A DNA stretch of 64,000 bases from DASRBO01 sp035653595 (GCA_035653595.1 DASRBO010000130.1:1-64000); one strand, 5' to 3'; shown: positions 32,547 to 41,650, counted from the first letter of the stretch. Program-made: numbers and translations. Notes: generated by a model from the sequence alone, not told the origin.

Positions 32547-34461
32547 CGCGGGCCCCCGCGCCGCCCCCTCCGCCGACCCTCGTCACCCCGCCGCCGAAGC
32601 CACCGCCTCCGAAGCCACCACCTCCGAAGCCACCACCTCCAAAGCCACCACCTCCGAAGCCACCACCTCCGAAGCCCCCGCCGCCCAGGCCGCCGAAGCC
32701 CCGACCGGTGGTGCTGGAGGACGTGACGTTGGCGCGGAGATTGGCTATGACCACCTGGTCGCCGGCGGCCAGTCCGGAGGTGATTTCGGTAAGGCCTCCG
32801 CTGCGGGCGCCGACGGTGACGCTATGGGCGACCTGCTTGCCGTTCTGCACCTCGTACACGAACGCCCGCGAGCCCAGGACGTGCACGGCGCTGGTGGGCA
32901 CGGTCAGGACGTTGGTCCGCTGCAGCACCACGATGGCCACCGAGGCGCTGGCGCCGGCGAAGAGGCCCCCCGGGGTGCCGGTGACCGCCACCGTCACCGG
33001 GTAGGTGGCCACGCCACTGCTGGTGGTGGCCAGCAGGCCGATCTGGCTTACGGTGCCGTAGACGGGGGTGGTGGCCCCGTCGGGGGTGATGACCGCCTCC
33101 TCCCCCGGCTTGATCTGCCCGATCTGGGTGTCGCTGACCGAGGTGGTCACGTCAAAGGCGCCCGGGCTGAGCACGACCACGTCGGCGGAGGACGAGCCGG
33201 CGGTGGACGAGGAACCCGACGACGCCGAGGCCGCGGCGCCCGCTCCGGAGCCTCCGCTGCCTCCGCTGCCTCCGCCCGAACCGGTGGTCCCGGACGATCC
33301 AGCCGACACGCTCTGACCGTCGGAGATGTTCACCGCCGCCACCACGCCCGATATCGGGGAGGTGATGGTGCCCTGGTCGAGGTTGTCCTGGGCGTTGCTG
33401 ACCCCCAGCTGCGCCGCCGTCACCGACGCCTGGTCGGACTGGAGCTGGGCCGGGGTGACGCTCTGCTGCAGGGCCGTCAGCGACGCCTGGGCGTTGCTGA
33501 GCTGGGTCTGGGCCGAGGTCAGCTGCGACTGGGCCTGCTCCAGGGCCTGGGCGTTCTTGGTCTGGGTGGAGGCCAGCGCCGACTGGTCCGACTGGACTGC
33601 CGAGAGGTCCTTGTTGACGGTCTGCTGATCGGTGTTGACCTGCTGCTGGTCCTGGCTCACCTTCGACTGGTCGGCCGAGCACTGGCTGGAGCCCGAGCCG
33701 GCCGAGCCCGAGGTGCCCGAGCCCGATCCGGACGAGCCCGATCCGGACGAGCCCGACGACCCGGAGGCCGACGAGCCGGCGGCCGAATCACCCTGGCAGT
33801 CGTTGGCCTCCTTCTGCTGATCAGCCTGCAGCTGGGCCTGGGCCGCCTGCAGGGTCGAGTTGTCGGTCGACATGGTCTGCTCAGCGTTCTGAAGCGCCTG
33901 CTGGGCCTGAGCCAGGGACTGGGCGTTGGTCTGCTGGGTGACGGCGAGGTTGTTCTGGGCGCTGCTCAGGCTGTTCTGCGCGCTGGCCACCGAGCCCTGG
34001 GCGCTGGCCATCTGCTGGGCGCTGGGGCCGGCCTGGTCGGTAGCCAGCCTGGCCTGGGCGGTGGCCAGCGTTGCCTCGGCCGAGTCGAGGGCCGACAGCA
34101 ACGAGGCGGTGTCGAGACGGGCGAGCACCTGGCCCGCCTTCACGCTCTGGCCCTCCGACACGTCCACCTCGGCCACCCGACCGGAGGCGCCGAAGCTCAG
34201 GTTGGCCTGATTGACGGCGGACAGGGTGCCGGTGGCAGCGATCGTCTGACGGACCGTCCCGTATGACGCCGGCACCAACCGGAAGCCGGTGCCCGCCGGG
34301 CCCCGGGTCAGGGCGTAGGTGGTGCCGCCGGCCGCCAGCAGCGCGACGACCACGCCGACGATCAGCCACCGGCGGGTGCGCAGGCGGGCGGGAACGAGCC
34401 CGGCCAGCCGGGCGGGCGCCCTTCCCACCACTCCGGGCAGGCGCAGTCGCTCAGTTACCAA
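32539..34461 (-). CDS. MacA/HlyD-type membrane-fusion protein with Gly-Phe repeat tail
   Basis: The start is TTG at 34461, supported by GGAGG ten bases ahead; the longer frame upstream is rejected. The 640-residue protein has an N-terminal membrane anchor (RWLIVGVVVALLAAGG), a lipoyl-like half (LSFGASGRVAEVDVSEGQSV), a very long Gln/Ala/Ser-rich coiled coil with a Ser-Gly spacer, the second lipoyl half, a beta-barrel, and a C-terminal tail of about six GGGGF units. It should link the ABC pair to an extracellular partner. In an organism with no typical outer membrane this adaptor would span the thick wall. Confidence 0.87.
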   Translation of the reverse strand: MVTERLRLPGVVGRAPARLAGLVPARLRTRRWLIVGVVVALLAAGGTTYALTRGPAGTGFRLVPASYGTVRQTIAATGTLSAVNQANLSFGASGRVAEVDVSEGQSVKAGQVLARLDTASLLSALDSAEATLATAQARLATDQAGPSAQQMASAQGSVASAQNSLSSAQNNLAVTQQTNAQSLAQAQQALQNAEQTMSTDNSTLQAAQAQLQADQQKEANDCQGDSAAGSSASGSSGSSGSGSSGSGSGTSGSAGSGSSQCSADQSKVSQDQQQVNTDQQTVNKDLSAVQSDQSALASTQTKNAQALEQAQSQLTSAQTQLSNAQASLTALQQSVTPAQLQSDQASVTAAQLGVSNAQDNLDQGTITSPISGVVAAVNISDGQSVSAGSSGTTGSGGGSGGSGGSGAGAAASASSGSSSTAGSSSADVVVLSPGAFDVTTSVSDTQIGQIKPGEEAVITPDGATTPVYGTVSQIGLLATTSSGVATYPVTVAVTGTPGGLFAGASASVAIVVLQRTNVLTVPTSAVHVLGSRAFVYEVQNGKQVAHSVTVGARSGGLTEITSGLAAGDQVVIANLRANVTSSSTTGRGFGGLGGGGFGGGGFGGGGFGGGGFGGGGFGGGGFGGGVTRVGGGGGAGARGG

Positions 34462-34585
34462 GTCTCCATTTCCTCCGGAAGGGCCCGTCCGGGCGGGGCG
34501 CTGGGGGTTGGGTAGACGACTCCCGCCCGGAACCGGGGCTTGCACCAACGATGGCCGGCCCGGCTAAGCGGCCGCTGGGCCGAAC

Positions 34586-34640
34586 CTGGGAGTGTTCTGT
34601 GAATTTGGCCGTCAAGGTAGATTTCCCAGGAAACTCCCAG
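34586..34640. promoter_or_regulatory. Divergent control region with separated inverted repeat
   Basis: CTGGGAGT (34586-34593) and ACTCCCAG (34633-34640) form a perfect 8-bp inverted repeat 39 bases apart. Between them a candidate promoter for the response regulator has TTCTGT (34595-34600), a 17-bp spacer and TAGATT (34618-34623). The repeat could be a binding site for the regulator encoded just downstream, acting on both the exporter operon and its own genes. Confidence 0.4.
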
Positions 34641-34663
34641 CTGAGGGCTCGATCATCGCAAGC

Positions 34664-35380
34664 ATGACGGATCGGAACGGATCGGCCGAGGCCAGCCCGA
34701 CCAAGGTGTTGGTGGTCGACGACGAGCAGTACATCAGGGACCTGGTGGGGACCTCCCTGCGCTATGAAGGCTTCGAGGTCGCCGAGGCGGCCAACGGGCG
34801 CAGCGCCCTCGCCCTGGTCGACAAGTTCCGGCCCGATGCCGTAGTCCTCGACATCATGCTGCCCGATCTGGACGGGATCGAGGTCACCCGGCGGCTGCGG
34901 TCCGACGGCATCCGGGTCCCGGTCCTGTTCCTGACCGCCAAGGACGCCACCGAGGACAAGGTCGTCGGCCTCACCGTCGGAGGCGACGACTACGTGACCA
35001 AGCCGTTCAGCCTCGAGGAGCTCGTCGCCCGCCTCCGGGCGGTGCTCCGTCGGACCAAGCCGGAAAGGGAGTCCTCCCAACTCCGCTTCGCCGACGTGGT
35101 CATGGACGAGGACACCCACGAGGTGTGGCGGGGCGAGACACCGGTGCAGCTGACCGCCACCGAGTTCAACCTGCTGCGCTACTTCCTCCTGAACCCCCGC
35201 CGGGTGCTGTCCAAGACCCAGATCCTCGAACATGTCTGGCAGTACGACTTCGACGGAGACCCGAACGTCCTCGAGACCTACGTCAGCTACCTACGCAAGA
35301 AGCTCGACCCGTTGGGACCACCCCTCATCCACACGGTCCGAAGGGTTGGCTACAGCCTGAGGCTCCCGACCGCGACATGA
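34664..35380 (+). CDS. OmpR/PhoB-family response regulator
   Basis: The 238-residue protein has a receiver domain with VLVVDDEQYIRDLVG (acidic pair), the phosphorylation site Asp in VVLDIMLPDLDG, Thr in LFLTAKDA and Lys in YVTKPFS. The winged-helix output domain follows, with LTATEFNLLRYFLLN and TYVSYLRKKLDP. The ending VRRVGYSLR is standard. ATG at 34664 is chosen. It shares ATGA with the histidine kinase, forming a two-component pair. Divergence from the exporter operon suggests it controls that operon. Confidence 0.95.
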   Translation: MTDRNGSAEASPTKVLVVDDEQYIRDLVGTSLRYEGFEVAEAANGRSALALVDKFRPDAVVLDIMLPDLDGIEVTRRLRSDGIRVPVLFLTAKDATEDKVVGLTVGGDDYVTKPFSLEELVARLRAVLRRTKPERESSQLRFADVVMDEDTHEVWRGETPVQLTATEFNLLRYFLLNPRRVLSKTQILEHVWQYDFDGDPNVLETYVSYLRKKLDPLGPPLIHTVRRVGYSLRLPTAT

Positions 35381-37230
35381 GCGGGAACGACCCGTCCGAC
35401 CGGTTCGAAGATCCGCGCCCGGACCGGTCGGGAGTGCCTGAGGAAGCGTCCGTTCCCGACGGCGAGGCCGGGCCGGACGGCCGCGGCGGCGACAACGACG
35501 AGGTCTGGCCGGTTCCGTTCGACATGGGCCCTCCGAACGGGTGGCGGTTCGAACACCACGAGGACGCTCCGGCCCCCTCTGCGGGCCAGGGCCGGCGTGC
35601 CCTGGACGCCCCCCGGGCCATGGTCCGGGTGCTCGCTGACGCCGCCCATGGATTGGGCCGATGGCCGCTGCGGCGCCGGCTCGCCGCCGTCGTCGCCATC
35701 GTGCTGATCGCCGGCCTGGCCGGCGCCGACGCCGCCACCTACCGGACCCTGAGGTCCTACCTGGCGGGTCAGCTGCAGGACCAGCTGACCAACCTGACCC
35801 GCTCGGTGGGCCGGATCGCCGGCCGGGGGAACCTCGGAACGCTCGGCGGCCCGCTCCGCTTCGCCGGGGAGGGTCAGGGGGCCTACGTGGCGGTGGTCGA
35901 TCCGAGCGGCGAGGGGGTCCAGGGCTCCGTGCCGCCGGGGGGCGGGGTGAACCCCTTGGCCCCCCCGAAGCTCCCCAACCCTCTGCCAGCGCCGCCGGCG
36001 CCTCCCGCCAACGGCGACCCGTTCGCACCCGGCAGCGGGATCTTCATCTCCGCTCCCTCGACCCAACCGGGCAGCCCGCCGTTCCGGCTCGAGGTGAGCG
36101 CCCTCCCCTTCGGCGAGGGGACGCTGGTGGTCGGCATCCCCGAGGGCGAGATGCTGGCAACCCTGCACCGCCTGCTCCTCACCGAGCTGGCGGTCAGCCT
36201 GGCGGCGGTGGCCTGCGCCGCCGTGCTCGGAGCCTGGCTCGTCCGCCTCGGACTGCGGCCCCTCGAGGACATGGCCGCCACCGCCGGCGAGATCGCCTCC
36301 GCCCGCCTGGACCGGCGGGTGTCGGTGGCCAACCCTGACACCGAGGTCGGTCAGCTCGGTGAGGCACTCAACGCCATGCTGGGCCGGATCGAGGGCGCTT
36401 TCGCCGAGCAGAGGGCGTCGGAGGAGCGTCTACGCCGCTTCGTGGCCGACGCCTCCCACGAGCTGCGCACCCCGCTCACCTCCATCCGGGGCTATGCCGA
36501 GCTGTTCCGGCGGGGGGCCGACCGGCGGCCAGATGACCTGGCCAAGGTCATGCACCGCATCGAGTCCGAGGCGCTGAACATGAGCCTCCTGGTGGAGGAC
36601 CTCCTGCTGCTGGCCCGCATCGACCAGGGCCGACCCCTCGAGCGCAACCCGGTAGACCTGCAGGACCTGGTGCACCAGGCCGCCGACGCCGCCAGGGCGG
36701 TCGAGCCCGACCGGCCCATCGAGCTCGAGGCCGACGAGGCCGTCACCGTGCTCGGCGACCAGGCCCGCCTGCGCCAGGTGCTGGACAACCTGCTGTCCAA
36801 CGTGCGGACCCACACCCCGCCCGGCACGCCCGCCCGCGTCTCACTGCACCACCTGGGCCCTGATGCCCTGATCGAGGTGACCGACGAGGGGCCGGGGTTG
36901 GGCCCCGAGGTGGCAGCCAGGGCGTTCGAGCGCTTCTACCGGGCCGACCAGGCCCGCTCGCACGATCAGGGCAGCGTCGGCCTGGGCCTTTCGATCGTCG
37001 AGGCCATCGCCCACGCCCACGGTGGCTCGGTCGGAGTGGCATCCGAAGCCGGCCGGGGAGCCCGGTTCTGGATCCGCATCCCCTGCTCCGCCCCGGGAAC
37101 TTCCAGCTCGCCCAACGGGTTAACTGGTCAGGAAGAAGGGAGCCCGCCCGATGTTCAACCGCTCGAAGCTGTCCATGCCGTCCCCCGAACAGGCCCTGCC
37201 GGGCCGGTCCCAGGTGATGCCCCTTCCTGA
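35377..37230 (+). CDS. Sensor histidine kinase (HAMP, HisKA, HATPase)
   Basis: The 617-residue kinase has a cytoplasmic Pro/Asp-rich N-terminal stretch of about 85 residues, TM1 (AAVVAIVLIAGLAGADAA), an extracellular sensor domain with a Pro-rich loop, TM2, HAMP, then the H-box FVADASHELRTPLTSIRGY. N-box QVLDNLLSNVRTH, G1 DEGPGLG and G2 SVGLGLSIVEAIAHAHGG are complete. It should phosphorylate the regulator whose stop overlaps its ATG. The last 80 bases overlap msrA in another frame, so a 40-residue tail beyond the catalytic domain is encoded in shared DNA. Confidence 0.92.
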   Translation: MSGNDPSDRFEDPRPDRSGVPEEASVPDGEAGPDGRGGDNDEVWPVPFDMGPPNGWRFEHHEDAPAPSAGQGRRALDAPRAMVRVLADAAHGLGRWPLRRRLAAVVAIVLIAGLAGADAATYRTLRSYLAGQLQDQLTNLTRSVGRIAGRGNLGTLGGPLRFAGEGQGAYVAVVDPSGEGVQGSVPPGGGVNPLAPPKLPNPLPAPPAPPANGDPFAPGSGIFISAPSTQPGSPPFRLEVSALPFGEGTLVVGIPEGEMLATLHRLLLTELAVSLAAVACAAVLGAWLVRLGLRPLEDMAATAGEIASARLDRRVSVANPDTEVGQLGEALNAMLGRIEGAFAEQRASEERLRRFVADASHELRTPLTSIRGYAELFRRGADRRPDDLAKVMHRIESEALNMSLLVEDLLLLARIDQGRPLERNPVDLQDLVHQAADAARAVEPDRPIELEADEAVTVLGDQARLRQVLDNLLSNVRTHTPPGTPARVSLHHLGPDALIEVTDEGPGLGPEVAARAFERFYRADQARSHDQGSVGLGLSIVEAIAHAHGGSVGVASEAGRGARFWIRIPCSAPGTSSSPNGLTGQEEGSPPDVQPLEAVHAVPRTGPAGPVPGDAPS

Positions 37231-37828
37231 GCGCCACCTGCTGCTTGGCACCGCCCTGGCCGAGCCCTTCCCGCCCGGCACCGAGCGGGCGGTGTTCGGA
37301 ATGGGCTGCTTCTGGGGAGCCGAACGCAAGTTCTGGACCCTCGACGGGGTCCATACCACCGCCGTCGGCTACGCGGGCGGCTTCACCCCCAACCCCACCT
37401 ACGAGGAGGTCTGCAGCGGGCGCACCGGGCACGCCGAGGTGGTGCTGGTCGTGTTCGACCCGGCCCGCATCTCCTACGGGGAGCTGCTCAAGGTTTTCTG
37501 GGAGAGCCACGACCCGACCCAGGGCATGCGCCAGGGCAACGACGTCGGAACCCAGTACCGGTCCTGCATCTACACCACCAGCGCCGCCCAGGCGACCGAG
37601 GCGGAGCTTTCCCAGAAGACCTACGGCGAGTTGCTCGAGGCGGCCGGCTACGGCCCCATCACCACCGAGGTCGCTCCGGCCGGGGCCTTCTATTACGCCG
37701 AGCCCTACCATCAGCAGTACCTGGCCGCCAACCCCAACGGTTACTGCGGGCTCGGGGGCACCGGCGTGTGCATGACCGGCCTCTCCGCCGTCGCCAGCCC
37801 GCCCCCGGCCGGCGACAAGGAACAGTAG
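37151..37828 (+). CDS. msrA: Peptide methionine (S)-S-oxide reductase
   Basis: The 225-residue enzyme repairs methionine-S-sulfoxide in proteins. The catalytic motif GMGCFWGAERKFW is present near residue 52, together with YAGG, GHAEVV and the ending AEPYHQQYL. C-terminal Cys in YCGLGGTGVCMTG can act as resolving cysteines. The ATG at 37151 has AAGGGAG ahead, although it sits 80 bases inside the kinase gene. Linkage to a two-component system and an envelope exporter is compatible with oxidative or envelope stress, but that is inference. Confidence 0.93.
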   Translation: MFNRSKLSMPSPEQALPGRSQVMPLPERHLLLGTALAEPFPPGTERAVFGMGCFWGAERKFWTLDGVHTTAVGYAGGFTPNPTYEEVCSGRTGHAEVVLVVFDPARISYGELLKVFWESHDPTQGMRQGNDVGTQYRSCIYTTSAAQATEAELSQKTYGELLEAAGYGPITTEVAPAGAFYYAEPYHQQYLAANPNGYCGLGGTGVCMTGLSAVASPPPAGDKEQ

Positions 37829-37859
37829 GGTCGCGGCGTTTGCATGAGGAGGCCAGGCG

Positions 37860-38669
37860 ATGAAGACCTTCTGCCGTGCGGTCCTGAACTACCTGCCCCG
37901 GATCCAGGGGGCCCCGTCTCCCACCGAGGTTGACATCTTCGACGGCCGGGCGGCGCAGCTGCCCGGCTGGCAGGAGTGCGGCTTCGAGCTGGTACAGCAC
38001 CGCTCGACCATCTCCGACTGGGTCGACGAGGAGGCGCTCGCTTCCGTCCACCATCCGGAGATGGAGGAGCTGGCCCGCAAGATGACCAACGCGGATGTGG
38101 CCCTGGTCTCCAGCCACATCAAGCGCAGCCCCAAGGACGCCCAGCGGCACCACCAGCTCTCCCCCATCACCTTCGTCCACTCCGACTTCGCCGCCGGCTA
38201 CACGGACCTCATCCGGCGCAACTACCACGAGGCATCGGAGCCCTCTCCGGCGCTGGCCCGACACGGCCTCACCGCCGACGACGTCGACCGGGCCACCCGG
38301 ACGGTGATCCTCCAGTTCTGGCGCAACCTGGGAGAGCCGAAGATGGACTTCCCGCTGGCCTTCTGCGACGCCAGAACGGTCACGCCGGAGGACAGCCGGG
38401 CCTTCCGCGTGACCGACTACGCCGGCAGCGGCTTCAGCTTCGACGCTCTGGGGATCGTCGCCCCCGAGCCGGCCGGCCGCCACCGCTGGTACGCCTTCCC
38501 CGAGCTCGGACGCGACGAGACGGTCGCCTTCCGTACCTACGACACCGACCTGGTGGCCCGGGGCGAGACCTGGTTCACCCCTCACTCGGCCTTCCGCGAC
38601 CCCGAGGTGCCGGTAGGCTCGCCGGCCCGCACAAGCATCGAGCTGCGGGCCAACTGCCTCTGGTTCTGA
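37860..38669 (+). CDS. CmcJ/NvfI-family oxygenase-like protein
   Basis: The 269-residue protein resembles the CmcJ/AsaB/NvfI family, relatives of the cephamycin methoxylation component and of fungal endoperoxide-forming oxygenases. Visible marks are ITFVHSDFAAGY (His-x-Asp metal pair region), VILQFWRNLGEP, PLAFCDARTV and a final HSAFRDPEVP with RTSIELRANCLWF. It is likely a 2-oxoglutarate and iron-dependent type enzyme or an inactive partner; substrates are unknown. It follows msrA by 31 bases with GAGGAGGC before the start and may be cotranscribed. Confidence 0.78.
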   Translation: MKTFCRAVLNYLPRIQGAPSPTEVDIFDGRAAQLPGWQECGFELVQHRSTISDWVDEEALASVHHPEMEELARKMTNADVALVSSHIKRSPKDAQRHHQLSPITFVHSDFAAGYTDLIRRNYHEASEPSPALARHGLTADDVDRATRTVILQFWRNLGEPKMDFPLAFCDARTVTPEDSRAFRVTDYAGSGFSFDALGIVAPEPAGRHRWYAFPELGRDETVAFRTYDTDLVARGETWFTPHSAFRDPEVPVGSPARTSIELRANCLWF

Positions 38670-38673
38670 CGGC

Positions 38674-40275
38674 TCAGGAAGCCGACAGGGCCACCGCCTG
38701 GTCCCGCAGGGCGCGGTAGTCCAGCTTCCCGCTGGGGGCCCGGCCGACCGACGCCACGGCGAAGACGCGCTTGGGGGCCTTGTAACGGGCCAGGCGTAGC
38801 TTCACGTGCTCGATGAGGCCGGCCTCGTCCAGCTGCTCGTCGGGGCGGAGCTGGACGAGGGCGCAGACCGCCTCGCCCCACATCTCGTCCGGTACGCCGA
38901 CCACGGCGACGTCGAGGACGGCCGGGTGCTCCTTGAGCACCTCCTCGACCTCCTCGGGAAAGACCTTCTCGCCCCCGGTGTTGATGCACTGCGAGCCCCG
39001 ACCCAGCAGATGGACGGTGCCGTCTTCGTCGACGGAGGCGAAGTCGCCAGGTATGACGTAGCGCACCCCGTCGATGGTGCGGAAGGTCGCTGCCGTCTTG
39101 GCCTCGTCCTTGTAGTAGCCCAAAGGGATGGCTCCGGTGCGGGCCAGCATCCCGATCTCGCCCGAGCCCGGCACGACATCGCGCCCGTCATCGGTGATGA
39201 TGCGGGCCGTCTCGCCCAGCTTGAAGCTGGCGGTGGCGATGACGCCGTCGCCGCTCGACACGGACTGGCCCAGGCCAGGCGCCTCTGAGGATCCCAGGGA
39301 GTCGAAAAGGATCAGCGAGGGCTTGTGCTTGAGCAGTCCCTGCTTGATCGGCTCGCTCCACATCACCCCGGAGGAGATGATCGCCCTGAGACTCTCCAGA
39401 TCCCAGCGGCCTGGTTCGTCGTCGAGGCACCGCAGCACAGGACGGGCGAACACGTCGCCGACGATCACAACCGAGTTGGCCTTGTTTCGCACGACGGCGT
39501 CGAGCAACTCCACCGGATCGAGGCCCCGACTCTCGAGGGTCACCACACACCCGCCCTGGCGCAGCGTCCCGAAGGCGGTGAACATGGCGGTGGCGTGCAT
39601 CAGCGGCGACGCGGCCAGCATCACCGGGCCCTCGGGAGCCAGGTTCGAGACGATGTCCTGCACCGTCTCCGGCGGCTGCGCCCCCCTGGCGGCGGCCTGA
39701 CCCCGTCCCAGGTCCCCCTGTTGCCACATGACACCCTTGGGCATCCCGGTCGTCCCGCCGGTGTAGACGAAGATCAGATCCTCCGGCCGTCGGCCCCAGG
39801 GACCGGCGACCGGGCCGGGCACCCGTTGCGATACGACGGTGTCATAGTCGATCGCCCACTCCGGGCAGCTTCCGGCATCACCGAGGCGGACCCAGAGCTT
39901 GACCTTGGGCACCCGGCCGCGCAGCGAGTCGACCATGTCGGTGAAGGCGGCATCGAAGACGACGGCCACGGCGTCGGCGTTGTCCCACAGGTAGACCAGC
40001 TCGTCGGGGCCGTAGCGGTAGTTGGTGTTTACCGGCACCAGCCCCGCCTTCACCGTGGCGAAGAGCGCCTCGAGGTACTCCGGGCAGTTGTAGAGGTAGT
40101 TGGCCACCTTGTCCTGGTGGCTGAAGCCCGCAGCCAGGAACGCGCTGGCCAGCGCATCGGCCCGACGGTCCAACTCGGTCCATGAGACCGTCCGCTGACC
40201 GTGGGCCAAAGCCGGGCTGTCCCCCCGGGCCCGGGCCACCCCCTCCCAGACCTCGGCGAAGCCGAAAACCGCCAT
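38674..40275 (-). CDS. Acyl-CoA synthetase (FadD-like AMP ligase)
   Basis: The 533-residue adenylate-forming enzyme activates a carboxylic acid to acyl-CoA. Core motifs are IFVYTGGTTGMPKGV (P-loop A3), SLGSSEAPGLG, YVIPGDFASVDEDG (A7/A8) and GRAPSGKLDYRAL, carrying the C-terminal catalytic Lys. Size and sequence style match actinobacterial fatty or aryl acyl-CoA synthetases. The substrate is open. Its start is divergent from the DUF6412 and YidC genes. Confidence 0.92.
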   Translation of the reverse strand: MAVFGFAEVWEGVARARGDSPALAHGQRTVSWTELDRRADALASAFLAAGFSHQDKVANYLYNCPEYLEALFATVKAGLVPVNTNYRYGPDELVYLWDNADAVAVVFDAAFTDMVDSLRGRVPKVKLWVRLGDAGSCPEWAIDYDTVVSQRVPGPVAGPWGRRPEDLIFVYTGGTTGMPKGVMWQQGDLGRGQAAARGAQPPETVQDIVSNLAPEGPVMLAASPLMHATAMFTAFGTLRQGGCVVTLESRGLDPVELLDAVVRNKANSVVIVGDVFARPVLRCLDDEPGRWDLESLRAIISSGVMWSEPIKQGLLKHKPSLILFDSLGSSEAPGLGQSVSSGDGVIATASFKLGETARIITDDGRDVVPGSGEIGMLARTGAIPLGYYKDEAKTAATFRTIDGVRYVIPGDFASVDEDGTVHLLGRGSQCINTGGEKVFPEEVEEVLKEHPAVLDVAVVGVPDEMWGEAVCALVQLRPDEQLDEAGLIEHVKLRLARYKAPKRVFAVASVGRAPSGKLDYRALRDQAVALSAS

Positions 40276-40414
40276 TGATCCCCCTCCCCAACCTCATCGA
40301 ATGCGACGACATCATGCCGCCCGCCGGTTGCCGGACCAAAATCGGCCGGCCGGACGTGCCTCCCCGTCGCTCGCCCGAAATGATGCTGAACCGGCCGGCG
40401 GCCCCCCGGTTGGG

Positions 40415-40420
40415 TATCGT
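40415..40420 (+). promoter_or_regulatory. -10 box (TATCGT) of the DUF6412-like gene
   Basis: TATCGT ends six bases before GTG 40427 and nine before ATG 40430. The six-base distance favours a leaderless GTG start. Confidence 0.4.
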
Positions 40421-40426
40421 GGCGAT

Positions 40427-40678
40427 GTGATGGTCCGGCTCCTCGTTGGCGCCGCTCTGGTACCGGGGGCGGTGGCGATGGTCGATCCCACCGCCGCCGT
40501 GGTCGTCGGGGTGGCTGCCCTGGTGGCAATCCTGGCCACGGTCTGCCTGTCGGGAGGTCGGATGCCGGCCCTGGGGCTCACCCCCGCGGCTGTCCCGGCC
40601 CTCGCCCGGCATCGGGCCCGGGCGGTAACTCCGGCCGTGTCGGAGCACCCGGTCGTCCTTTCGGTCATCCGGCGCTGA
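40427..40678 (+). CDS. Small membrane protein (DUF6412-like), beside yidC paralog
   Basis: This encodes about 83 residues with two hydrophobic segments (RLLVGAALVPGAVAMV and TAAVVVGVAALVAILATVCL), then a short basic tail. The size, the membrane hairpin and its place directly ahead of a second yidC match the small DUF6412 proteins found next to yidC paralogs in actinobacteria. It probably works with the insertase, but no function is known. The start is GTG 40427 or ATG 40430. Confidence 0.6.
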   Translation: MMVRLLVGAALVPGAVAMVDPTAAVVVGVAALVAILATVCLSGGRMPALGLTPAAVPALARHRARAVTPAVSEHPVVLSVIRR

Positions 40679-40744
40679 TCCCCGGGCCCGCCGTCGGCGG
40701 ATCCCCAGGTCCTGAATCAGCCTTCGTCCGAAAGGAAGCCTCGA

Positions 40745-41548
40745 ATGCTCGTCCTTGCCTCCTGGCGGCGCGCCCCCGGCGCGCTGCTGGCCAACCTCGT
40801 CTCCATCAAGGCGCTGTTCGCCGCCGTCGCCCTGGTGCTCGCCCTCGCCTACAGCTTGGTGGGTTCCTACGGCGCCGGCATCTTCGTGGTGGGTGCCGCC
40901 GTGACCCTCCTCACCTCCCCCTTCGCGGCCCGGGCCTGGAGGGCCCAGGTGGCCCGGGTCCGGCTCGAGCCGGAGCTGGCCGCCATCCGCCGGCGCCACT
41001 CCCATGATCCGCAGCAGGCCGCCGCCGCCAGCCTCGCTCTCCTGCGGGACCACGGTGCATCGCCCACCGCCGGCTGCCTGGCTCTGCTGCTGCCGGCGCC
41101 CCTGTACCTCGGCTTGTACCAGGTCCTGCGGGGCCTCACCCGGCGCCGCCCGGGCTCGCGGTTGTTCCAGCCCCTCTACCTCCCCCACTCGACGGCCCTC
41201 TTCCACGCCCTCGCCTCCAGCACCACCATGGGGTTCTGGGGCGTAGACCTGGCCAGCACGGGAACGGCCGCCCTGCAGGCCTCGGCGCTCTCTGGGGCAC
41301 TCTTCGTCGCCCTGTTGGCGATCACCGCCGCCGGCGGTGTGCTCCAGCAGGTCCTGGTCCGGCGGGCACTGCCCCGGCCCAGCGACCAGCGGGCGGCGGG
41401 GGTCCAGCGGGTGGCCAGTCTCACTCCCGCCATCTTCGCCCTCACCGGACTGGGTCTGCCCCTGGCCGTCACCCTCTATTACGCCGCCGTAAGCCTCACT
41501 CGCCTCGCTCAGCAGTTGATGCTGATACGCCTGCATCCCGTCTCCTGA
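40745..41548 (+). CDS. YidC/Oxa1-family membrane insertase paralog
   Basis: The 267-residue membrane protein has about five hydrophobic segments and the YidC core organisation: TLLTSPFAARAWRAQVARVR ahead of a cytoplasmic hairpin, LLPAPLYLGLYQVLRG, then a periplasmic segment and three further helices ending YAAVSLTRLAQQLML. It is shorter and more divergent than the main YidC that sits by rpmH/rnpA, and is probably an accessory insertase. The gene follows the DUF6412-like gene with AAAGGAAG before the ATG. Confidence 0.82.
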   Translation: MLVLASWRRAPGALLANLVSIKALFAAVALVLALAYSLVGSYGAGIFVVGAAVTLLTSPFAARAWRAQVARVRLEPELAAIRRRHSHDPQQAAAASLALLRDHGASPTAGCLALLLPAPLYLGLYQVLRGLTRRRPGSRLFQPLYLPHSTALFHALASSTTMGFWGVDLASTGTAALQASALSGALFVALLAITAAGGVLQQVLVRRALPRPSDQRAAGVQRVASLTPAIFALTGLGLPLAVTLYYAAVSLTRLAQQLMLIRLHPVS

Positions 41549-41650
41549 GCCGGCGCGTCGGCCGGAGCTCCCGGGCTCGAGGGCCGTCACAGGTTGCGGC
41601 CGGCGTGACGACGGGGTTCCGTCCCGCCGACCGGCCGCGGCCGGCTGCGA

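Noticed and set aside
32533..34266. Plus-strand frame of 577 codons opposite the membrane-fusion gene
   Set aside because: Composition is Gly/Arg/Val without domains and the minus strand has clear HlyD features; this is a shadow frame.
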